From contig CP136067.1 of the NCBI GenBank assembly GCA_032622095.1, positions 77,092,705-77,156,704 on the forward strand: 64,000 nt of DNA, written 5' to 3'. This stretch comes from Siphonodentalium dalli. Lineage: Eukaryota; Mollusca; Scaphopoda; Gadilida; Siphonodentaliidae. Position 1 is the first letter of the stretch; every line of letters starts with the position of its first letter. The notes below the pieces were generated by a model, which worked only from the letters and a program-made list of their open reading frames with translations, did not search any database and had not been told where the DNA came from. This document shows, in pieces, positions 56,545-64,000 of this stretch. A program made the translations under genes and the position numbers.

Positions 56545-56627
56545 TGGATCTGATCAGGCTTGATCGTTGCTGCGATACCACATAGATGTACTAATATACC
56601 AACTTTATTAACTTTCATTCGCTTCAT

Positions 56628-56800
56628 TCTGTAAACAACACAGCCGAATGCAAACCAGGAGCAATAACTCTAGTTATACTTGACTTTTGACAGTGGATAC
56701 CAACTACACACATGGAACTATTTATCACCAACCACTGTGTAGGAACTGTTACATCGGAAATCGTTCTATCGCCGATTTGTGATGGTTCTTGACTTATTTG
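56628..56800 (-). repeat. Repeat shared with 62537-62608, 60180-60245 and 61765-61830
   Basis: 56628-56700 (GTAAACAACACAGCCGAATG, TAACTCTAGTTATACTTGAC) is the inverted match of 62537-62608. 56745-56795 (CTGTTACATCGGAAATCGTT, CTATCGCCG, GATGGTTCTTGAC) is the inverted match of the other two. The two parts are joined only here, so this is probably the fuller copy of one repeat. Confidence 0.7.
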
Positions 56801-57664
56801 TGACGGTTTCTGATGATCCAAATTATACATTTTCGCGAGTTTTTGACAGTTAAAACGCAATTTTTTAGCCATCTAGGTGATAATTCGATTAGTTTTTCCA
56901 TTCCCCTCATAATCTCCCAAACAACGTAAACATAATGAAAATCCTATTGTGCGAGTAATAACAACGACGAAAACTGCGAATTGTGATATCTCGATCGGTT
57001 CTCTCCCGATCGAGTCGGTTCTCTCCCAATTTAATCGGTTCTGTCCGGGAAATACGATGACTATTATCTGGAAGTATACGTGAAAATAACCAAGTGAGCA
57101 CAACGAAATATCAATTATGTTGAATTTACACCGCTTATGATCAATTACGGTGAGTTACACTGCCTTCTTATATATAATTATGTGTCAACAGTAGTAACAG
57201 AATCGTTCACTTTATTGTGACGCAAAGCATGCAATTTGACATAAATGGTCAATGTAAACTGCGAAGACTGATTTTTTCCCCAACAAACCAATCATAATGG
57301 TCGACAGATTAAAAATGGCCGCCACTTTTTTTCAATATGGCCGCCATTGTTTTCTCAAAATGGCCGCCACTGTTTTTTTCTTTAAAGTCGCATTTTTCAG
57401 CTTGTATTAAACTTATACGGACCACGTGACTTCCATTCCTTATTCGAACATGTCCGCCGCCCATGCAGAGGGGTTCATATAGGTGACCCATGCCATTTCT
57501 CGGTTCCTTTATATATTAAGGTCAAACAAAGGGTGCTGTCAGTGACCTTTAGAGACCTTTAGATACCCTTTATCAGAACAAAATAAACACGTTTTTTTAC
57601 TTTAGTAACTAAATCACTGTATTCACAAATATGTTGCTTAGTTATAGTGGGAACTTTTTGGGTT
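56801..57664. other. No gene seen; short ATGGCCGCCA motifs
   Basis: TCGGTTCTCTCCC repeats near 56996-57052. Three AATGGCCGCCAC-type motifs occur at about 57315-57370, echoing the ATGGC-rich elements. Otherwise unassigned. Confidence 0.4.
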
Positions 57665-57780
57665 GCCCCCCCCCCAAGACGCCTTAAAGAGTCACCACAA
57701 ACCCCACCCGATCCAAAATTGACGGCGGTCAACTGAATTTGGATCGGGGGGGGGGGGTGTTTATGGTGTCTTGCGGACAC
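57665..57780. repeat. Foldback with C/G-run arms
   Basis: CCCCAAGACGCC, CCACAAACCCC.CCCGATCCAAA on the left is matched inverted by TTTGGATCGGGGGGGGG, GTGTTTATGGTGTCTTGCGG on the right. The loop is TTGACGGCGGTCAACTGAA. The arms are about 45 bp and imperfect. Confidence 0.65.
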
Positions 57781-57974
57781 ATGTTTTAATTTCTTTTTGT
57801 CCACAGTTGTCATTTCACCTTGAGGCAGTATGAACGATAAAGTGAGTGCGAGTCGATTTAGCCAGTCCGTGTACCGGTATATAGTTTGTAATTAAGTTCG
57901 TTTTAACTCTATTTTGGGCTTACTTGTGCAATTTGGGTTATTTATATAAATGCTTCGTATGCAAATTAGGAGCT
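57781..57974. other. Unassigned
   Basis: Nothing recognisable in this short spacer. Confidence 0.4.
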
Positions 57975-58150
57975 AAGCATATATAGAGGATATCGACACT
58001 TTTTCAGTGGATATGGGTTATATCTCATGAGTGATGACAAAACATTGAATTTCCACGAGTGGCTTTAGCCACGAGTGGAAATTCAAATGTTTTGTCATCA
58101 CGAATGAGATTTAACCCATATCCACTGAAAATGTGTGGATATTCTGTTTA
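57975..58150. mobile_element. Hairpin element, stem type 4 (CACGAGTGGC), constant flank on the left
   Basis: The left flank ATATATAGAGGATATC is the complement of the right flank of stem types 1-3, so this copy is reversed. The arms of about 75 bp (CAGTGGATATGGGTTATATC, TCATGAGTGATGACAAAACA, AATTTCCACGAGTGGC) meet around TTTA at about 58064. The other flank, ATTCTGTTTATTATATACTT, matches the complement of the left flank of the 41.5-kb hairpin. Confidence 0.8.
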
Positions 58151-58330
58151 TTATATACTTTAGTTACTTGCCTATGGCCCCCAATGAATGTCAATATATC
58201 AGAAATTTCAAGCTGACACATTACGCCCAAAAAAATAGTCCCATATTTAAAACACTCAAAAAGTATAGATTTTGTATTTATTATATACTTTCGTTACTTG
58301 CCGATGGCCCCCAATGAATGTCAGTACATG
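58144..58330 (+). repeat. Direct repeat of hairpin-element flank
   Basis: TTTATTATATACTTTAGTTA then CTTGCCTATGGCCCCCAATG occurs at about 58147 and again near 58275 with few changes. A shorter inverted relative (GGGCAAGTATATAATAAAC) lies at 58474-58492. The flank of these hairpin elements therefore extends at least 60 bp. Confidence 0.8.
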
Positions 58331-58399
58331 ATGTGTGCAGGAAATCATTCACTATGAAGTATAACCTGACTACACATATGAGGATCCATACGGCGCAAT

Positions 58400-58494
58400 A
58401 ATACCAGTGAGATATCGATATCTCACTAGTGGGATATCACTTATATCTCACTGCTAAAACCTTATTATTCATGGGCAAGTATATAATAAACGAG
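58400..58494. repeat. Small nested hairpins (CAGTGAGATAT)
   Basis: CAGTGAGATATCGATATCTC, ACTAGT and ATATCTCACTG form nested palindromes at 58405-58452, then the inverted flank GGGCAAGTATATAATAAAC. It looks like a fifth hairpin of the same layout with a short stem. Confidence 0.6.
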
Positions 58495-58784
58495 CGTATT
58501 AACATTTCACTCGATGATATTTTGGATGGTTCGAGCGAAATGAAAACTATATTTAATAAAATTTAATAAATACACATAAACATGGTCTATTCCCAATATG
58601 TTGGTGCACAACTCCATATCAAAACATCACAAATTAATTTAAAAAGATTATGTGCTTATTGCTTGGTTGTTTTGTTTGGTTGTTTTATTTGTTCAGTCGT
58701 ATTATATAGTTTTTTTTAAATTAAATAACATTTTATATTTTAATTTGATTAATTTTATTATTTATTCCTATGGGATCAAAATGG
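58495..58784. other. Unassigned AT-rich DNA
   Basis: Strongly AT-rich with no recognisable signal. Confidence 0.4.
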
Positions 58785-58972
58785 TTGGAAACTAAAAATT
58801 GTAATCAGATGTAATCGAAAAGTAATCAGTTACATTTTACTAAAGTAATTGTAATCGTAATCAATTACATTTGAAAAAAATGTATTCAATAATCGTAATC
58901 ATGTAAATCAAAAGTAATTGTAATCGTAATCGATTACATTGGCATGCAATCGCCCCAACCCTGGCTAGAATT
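58785..58972. mobile_element. Terminal fragment resembling a hAT-type element (TAATCG repeats, CCCAACCCTG end)
   Basis: Many GTAATCGTAATC and AATCGATTACAT units precede CGCCCCAACCCTGG. Ends with CAGGGTTGGG and arrays of TAATTGATTAC-like units are known from hAT transposons. Only one end is seen and there is no transposase, so this is a relic or a fragment. Confidence 0.5.
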
Positions 58973-59014
58973 GAACACATATCCCACATGGAACTTTCAA
59001 CCACAGACCTTCAT

Positions 59015-59420
59015 TTATCAAATAAAGTCACTTGGTGGTTTGCACTCCAAAATACGCGTAATAATAGTCGCTTTTTAAGTTTTCCAGATATAGAAATGGC
59101 TCGATAAACACTTGAAATTCCTTTCTATGAGAAGTATAATAATGTCATAGAAAGACACACCTGAGTCATGAAAAAATACAACTTTGAACCTGATATTTGC
59201 ACGACATGGAACAGAAAACATCGTTCCGTGTTAGTCTATTCTTGATATGGTAGAAATAAAGAGCCTTTGTTTCACTTCTGTACGAAAAAAAACCCAGCTG
59301 GAATAGGGCTCTGACCACAGTATGCATTTCTCAGAGCATATGAGGCCGGTATATATACTTATCAACATTTCTTGTATTTGCAACCAATCTTATACATTAC
59401 ATCCTTAGCTTAGAAATTAC
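59015..59420 (+). repeat. Relative of the 2530-3517 TTAA element, left half
   Basis: TGGTTTGCACTCCAAAATAC, AATAATAGTCGCTTTTTAAG, AACAGAAAACATCGTTCCGT, GTTAGTCTATTCTTGATATG and AATAAAGAGC follow the order at 2540-2790. There is no matching inverted arm to the right, so it is a truncated or diverged copy. Confidence 0.65.
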
Positions 59421-59479
59421 TTAGACAAAATTTGGAAGCTCGAATGAGCCATGTCCATTTAAATTAACAGAATATCATG

Positions 59480-60244
59480 ACAGTAGATGTCATTGGGTCA
59501 ATTATGCGGGCGTGCACGATTATATATGATCCTATAGCCAACATTACTTTCAATATGTTGTATCTGCCACTCGAAGTGAAGGTAATGCCACTTAATCTTC
59601 TGTTTTAATAGATAGCTATACTCTTATTTCTTAATACACTTGTTGGATTATGTAGGTAACATCCGCTGCAACCATTATCGGGTTTAAAACGTTTGTTACA
59701 CACAACTAAATGATCCCAAAGTGCAGATATCGTTCGAATAAATATCACGTAAAGAACCATCACAGTCGTGATTACCTTGGAATAGAACCGTAACACTCAT
59801 AAAAGTTATGATTAGGCGGCTAATGCTCCAAATTACTGACACATATCGGGATATTTCCTCAGCTATTTTACAGAAGAATAACACAGGTGCAATGTATACT
59901 CAGTGTTCGTCTTCAGAATGCGTTTAACAGTCGGTATGCTACCGAAAACAAAGAAATTACGTTTACAAGGCTTGATTTTTGGTGATTACATGTTGATAAG
60001 TACACGTTAACTCGCTATATCCGAGTTAATTGTGATCTAAAGTTCAGGTTTCGGTAAAACTGCACTTATGCAGCCTATGTTCGTTCTAGAAAGTTTAAAA
60101 TGTATTTAAGATATATATATAATTATGCGTGATTTTGTCCCGAAAATGATAATTTTTAATCATAAGGAACCCTAACAAATCAGTCAAGAACCATCACAAT
60201 ACCGGCGATAGAACGACTTCCGATGTAACAGTTCCTACGCAGTG
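59480..60244 (+). repeat. Segmental repeat, copy 1 (empty site)
   Basis: Matches 60545-61829 once the 569-bp insertion there is removed. Shared landmarks: CCACTTAATC, TTATTTCTTAATA.AC, CCAAAGTGCAGA, TTCGAATAAAT, ATAGAACCGTAACAC, GTCTTCAGAATGCGTTT, AACAAAGAAATT and CGACTTCCGATGTAACAGTT. At 59903 it reads CAGTGTTCGTCTTCAGAATG, the uninterrupted target of the insertion in copy 2. Confidence 0.8.
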
Positions 60245-60544
60245 ATTGTAAGATAAGAAATGTGTAACAGTTGGACATTTTGACCAAATTTGGGGATAGA
60301 CACCAATTAAGCACCCCCTCCCCAAATCCCCACATCACCCCAATCACGTCATAACCTATCAATGATTTAGTTGAACGTGATTTCATAAGTTATATTCATG
60401 TCTGGGCGACAAACATGTGTAAATGTCCCTCAGGTGGACTTCAGAGGAGGAAATATGATGTCGCTGGCATTGAAATATTTTCACACTTGGATCTTTCAAT
60501 ATGCCCAGATTAAGTAAATGAATATAACATCTCATATTCTCCTG
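60245..60544. other. Unassigned spacer between repeat copies
   Basis: Contains a CACCCCCTCCCCAAATCCCC stretch; nothing else recognisable. Confidence 0.4.
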
Positions 60545-61212
60545 AGAGTAGATTTATATTACCATTGGTCATTTATATAGGCGGGCATGATTATGATACT
60601 ATACTCATCGGGACTTTCAATATTTTATTTCTGCCAATTAATGGCACTTAATCTCCCGCATTAGGTATTTATTGTGTTATTTCTTAATATACCTGTTCTA
60701 TTATGCAAATTACATAAGCTACAGTCAGTATCTGGTTTAAAATGTCAGATACACAAGACGATTTTCGGACCAAAGTGCAGAAATAGTTCGAATAAATCTC
60801 ATGTACAGAACCGTCACAGCCATGATTGGTTTGAAATAGAACCGTAACACGCACCCGTGTTGATTATGAGGACACAGCTCCCAATTATCAACGGGTATAC
60901 TTTATAGTCAGTGTTTGTCTTCACGTGGTAGTAGGAGGGCGCGAAGCGCCCAGGATGGTCGAAAAGATCGAGAGATCTTCTCCTTCACCCTCAATTTGAT
61001 GTTTTGGTGTTGTCTTGCATGACAAAAGCCCACCAAAAGTCTCACCATGTCCGACCGTGGCAAATTATTATTGATTGGGTTGGGCCCACGAGCTTTAATA
61101 AGGGGTGGAGGGTGCCCAGGGAGTCCCTGACGAGGTTGATATCGTTGATGATGCTGCTGAGCGAGCCTGGAGTGGTGCGCTGAAATGGAGAACGGGCCCC
61201 CGATGTTAGATT

Positions 61213-61243
<31 letters not shown>

Positions 61244-61829
61244 AACTCATGTGTACAAAAGCAAGCAGTTTTTTTGGTGTCAGGAAAACAAGGGGAGGGC
61301 GGGCGCGACACCCGCATATGAAAGAGAGAGCCCGACAGGTAATGGTATGTTGTTACGTAATTATGACCCACCCTACCTCCCCATACCGTAGCACGGGCAT
61401 AGGTGAAAACATATTTTGACAATTTTATTAGCTGAAATAAATCTGAACAGCGATGACTATTGTATTGCACTGAAAGAGATTTTAATTCCAATGTGTTTGT
61501 CTTCAGAATGCGTTTCATATTTTATACGCCACGAAAAACAAAGAAATTGCGTCCGCGTGGCTTGATTTTCAGTGATAACATGTTGATATTTACGTGTTAA
61601 CTCGCTAATACCGAGTTAATTGTGGTCTAGAGTTCAGGTTTCGATAACACGGCACTTCTGCAGCCGCTGTTCATTCAGGAAAGTATAATATATTCAAGAT
61701 ATCTATAATTATGCGTGATTTTGTCACAAAAATGATTATTTTCAATCAGAATGAACCGTAACAAATCAGGCAAGAACCATCACAATATCGGCGATAGAAC
61801 GACTTCCGATGTAACAGTTCCTACACAGT
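60545..61829 (+). repeat. Segmental repeat, copy 2, interrupted by an insertion
   Basis: Two blocks (60545-60923 and 61493-61829) align in order with 59480-60244. Diverged by roughly a sixth by eye, so the duplication is old and the insertion is younger than it. Confidence 0.8.
60911..61505. mobile_element. 569-bp insertion with 13-bp TSD
   Basis: GTGTTTGTCTTCA at 60911-60923 is repeated at 61493-61505; copy 1 of the host repeat has one such site. The insert (60924-61492) starts CGTGGTAGTAGGAGGGCGCG, with a GGGCGCGAAGCGCCC hairpin, holds a (TA)n run (61215-61237) and ends ATTTTAATTCCAATGT. A 13-bp TSD points to target-primed retroposition (a SINE or truncated LINE) rather than a cut-and-paste element, but no poly-A or clear RNA-polymerase III promoter is visible. 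Confidence 0.75.
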
Positions 61830-61916
61830 GTCAGCAACAGCATTGTGTTTTGTGTTGCAATCATAACCAGCGACAGTATCCCCATACAAGGAACTAAATA
61901 CTTAAAGATGTCCGTC
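61830..61916. other. Short unassigned spacer
   Basis: Nothing recognisable. Confidence 0.4.
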
Positions 61917-62243
61917 CGATTTGACACCACAAACCCATCATATGTGCCAGAACATACAATTAATTCGGACTCACGTGAGCCCAGTAACAGGAGTTTTGGT
62001 TGCCAAAAGTCTTGGTCTTATAAAGACCGGCCATGCTTCCGTCGCCAAAAAGCGGTAGATACAAAGCCGTTCATAATAATGAGATTTTGTGATCGTGTTC
62101 GACTTGCTAACTGTTCTTATAGATATATGGCTGCTGTTTTGTGTCATACAAATGATGGTGATTGCAAGTATTGTTTTCTCTTGCTTGGTAAACTGGACAT
62201 TCATTTACAAAGAAAATTTTAACTAACTTGGTGTCAAATCGGA
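61917..62243. mobile_element. Candidate 327-bp element, 15-bp perfect TIR TCCGATTTGACACCA
   Basis: TCCGATTTGACACCA (61917-61931) is perfectly inverted at 62229-62243. The flanks do not show a certain TSD. A 125-residue open frame (61845-62222, +) covers nearly the whole unit; it is Cys/Arg-rich with no recognised domain. Confidence 0.5.
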
Positions 62244-63120
62244 TGGTGGATCTTTGATGTATAGTCTTATACTTCCCTTGGATTGCTAAATTAAACCTGA
62301 CCACTTAATATAACAATTATGACTGGCGATCATTCGTGCATATTATAACTTGTTTGAAGAATGTTTGTGATCCATAACCGTCTTTTTAACAGATCGTCTA
62401 TGATAAATATGGTTTATAATTTTCGTTCCAATTAAAGAGAGCGGGTATATTATGTTAAGTATGTTATAATTGCAAAACAACCCAATGCTGCTGCAATGCC
62501 AGTTATATAGTGATCAATAATTTCACATGTGCAACTGTATCCACTGTCCGAAGTCAAGTATAACTAGAGTTATAGCTCCTGGTTTACATTCGGCTGTGTT
62601 GTTTACTGAGTTGTTCACGCGTGCAGCCAATGGTTACATGACACCAATTATTCTCCATAGGCGACAGTGTTATAGGTCGGGGCTATGCTCGATTCCTTGT
62701 GAATTCAGGAACTTTCTAACGTAGTCAATTTTGAAGAATGGCTCTTCGGACCCAATTTGACCCAAAAAAAATAATAGATACGTGTGGGTTTTCCACCTTT
62801 AAATTTACCGCTTTTGATACTGCTCTAATTTCGCAGAAAAATTCATCACCAAATTTTCAAACATACCCCCATTAAATGCCAGGTTAATTATTTCACCCAC
62901 TCTGTATCAATATTCATCTAGGTATAATATTTCCATGGTGGCTTTGATTTTTTCTTGTTTTTGCATTAATTTTATTCCAATCATAATCAACCATTCAGCT
63001 GCCAGATGTGAGTTTATGCTGACTTGAGTGTGGGTGACAGCACACCAAGGGGGATAATTTTTTATAATTGGTGTACTATAACCCAATGAAAGCTAATGCA
63101 GCAGGTCTAATATAAGTATA
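62244..63120. other. No gene seen; holds one repeat copy
   Basis: 62537-62608 (CACTGTCCGAAGTCAAGTAT, AACTAGAGTTATAGCTCCTG) is the inverted copy of 56628-56700. The rest is unassigned. Confidence 0.45.
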
Positions 63121-63190
63121 GATCGTGCCAAGAATCTCTACTCTGGCTAACGGGAGTTAGCCAGAGTAGAGATTCATGGCATCATCTAAT
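63121..63190. repeat. Perfect hairpin GAATCTCTACTCTGGCTAAC
   Basis: GAATCTCTACTCTGGCTAAC (63132-63151) meets its exact complement after a GGGA loop (63156-63175), with TGCCA and TGGCA one base further out. Such a compact stem fits the other hairpin elements but lacks the constant flank. Confidence 0.85.
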
Positions 63191-63230
63191 ATCAGTACAA
63201 TTATGGGGTGTCCAGGCAATGATCAAGACC

Positions 63231-63315
63231 AAAGGCTCAGTCCAGACCTAACTTACTGGATGAGTTTTGTAAATTTCGCTATAAACTGGAGACGAGTTGT
63301 GGATCCTATATTTGT
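63231..63315. repeat. Orphan right arm of hairpin stem type 1
   Basis: GGCTCAGTCCAGACCTAACT, TACTGGATGAGTTTTGTAAA, TTTCGCTATAAACTGGAGAC, GAGTTGTGGATCCTATAT matches 24697-24770, including the start of the constant flank and TATGACAA further on. The complementary left arm is missing; another hairpin (63127-63180) lies about 50 bp to the left. Confidence 0.75.
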
Positions 63316-63339
63316 TGTTAAGTGAATGTTATGACAATT

Positions 63340-63730
63340 TTTCGACTTTGAGGTTTGGGTTTTCTTGGTTTTCAGATGATTACTTCATACCGAATGGAAT
63401 GAATTTTGGTATCCAAGTTTGAAACCATAAATTGCAGGTCAAGTTCGATCTTCGGTTCTGTCCGCTCATTTTTACCAGAGTGATGGACCTGTTTCGATAT
63501 TCGGGTTTTCTTATAGTTTCGTGTTGATATCTGCAGTTATACTTGGTTGATTACCCACCAAACGTTGTATCATTGCTGAATTGGCTCAAATACAAGCTAT
63601 TCTTGAAACGGGTATTTGTCAAATGATTCTCAGCAGACTTATTAGTAGCCTGTCATTTGTAATATGGGCCTTTCTAAAATATTTTATTGGTTTTCGGCTG
63701 ATAATTCCAAATTACGGAATCAGTCTGAAT
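63340..63730 (+). repeat. Decayed relative of the 43889-44376 element
   Basis: AATTTTGGTATCCAAGTTTG, AATTGCAGGTCAAGTTCGAT and TTTTACCAGAGTGATGGACC follow the unit at 43950-44040 (TTTGGTATGTGAGTTT, CAGGTCAAGTTCGATT, TTTGCGGAGTTATGGCCC). No GTCCCCC end is present. Confidence 0.6.
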
Positions 63731-64000
63731 GCAATTTGAATCAAACCAATGGGCGTTTTATGCCACCGTGGTGGTGCTTTTGTTAGTAAATCAATCTGAC
63801 ATTGATACCCACGGGTACCCACGTACTATGCCAAAACCTGGAAACTTTTTGTGAAGTTTATAACATTGAAAAAAAAAACATGACAAGACAGCAACAGCCA
63901 ACCGATATCACACGACGTATAGGTGACTTTGTTGAGCCGATTTTGATTTGCATCGCTAACAATGATGGAATTTCTCCCTGGAAATAATTCAATGTTTATT
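63731..64000. other. Unassigned to the right edge
   Basis: A 61-residue frame (63802-63987, +) has no domain. Nothing else recognisable. Confidence 0.4.

Noticed and set aside
61042-61518. 158-residue minus-strand frame
   Set aside because: It crosses the right boundary of the 13-bp-TSD insertion and the TA run, so it cannot be one ancestral gene; only an inner peptide is noted.

Overview
This window looks like nuclear DNA of an invertebrate animal. It is AT-rich and dense in transposons and holds no host gene I can support with confidence. A marine lophotrochozoan, perhaps a mollusc, would fit the mix of LINEs, foldback elements and internally repeated elements with GTCCCCC ends. That placement is a guess from general style, not from a diagnostic gene. 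I saw no rRNA, tRNA or CRISPR array, and no sign of bacterial or organelle DNA.

The recognisable coding sequence is all from non-LTR retrotransposons. A LINE reverse transcriptase runs in from the left edge (2-1674, +). A second copy of related type, but divergent, lies at about 49600-51650 (+). A longer CR1/L2/Jockey-like element with endonuclease and reverse transcriptase lies at 28725-32150 (-). Two short 3' ends lie at 19110-19425 and 25545-25687. All are broken by frameshifts, deletions or 5' truncation, so none should be active. Four of the five end in a short tandem tail (TTATG, ATCCT, AAT or TCTA).

The rest is mostly non-autonomous DNA elements, several with termini and target-site duplications (TSDs) that can be read directly. 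They include: a 1.25-kb foldback whose arms are tandem-repeat arrays, with a 9-bp TSD (6053-7316); a 171-bp near-perfect palindrome with a 6-bp TSD (15119-15301); a 305-bp element with a 9-bp TSD and an empty-site relative nearby (44874-45196); TTAA-flanked elements (2526-3521, 42883-43602, 54795-55389); a 569-bp insertion with a 13-bp TSD, dated by an empty paralogue (60911-61505); and a four-copy family near 10.4, 18.1, 23.7 and 47.5 kb. A set of hairpin elements at 24.6, 25.4, 41.6 and 58.0 kb share a constant flank (ATCCTCTATAT) but have unrelated stems.

Tandem structure is also abundant: a 28-bp minisatellite (16998-17448), a 41-bp satellite that appears to be an amplified piece of a transposon (38105-38650), recent direct duplications of 848 bp (20710-22403) and 426 bp (38467-39318), and microsatellites at 13.9, 45.5, 51.1 and 61.2 kb. 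The stretches between hold unassigned AT-rich DNA and are listed as such.
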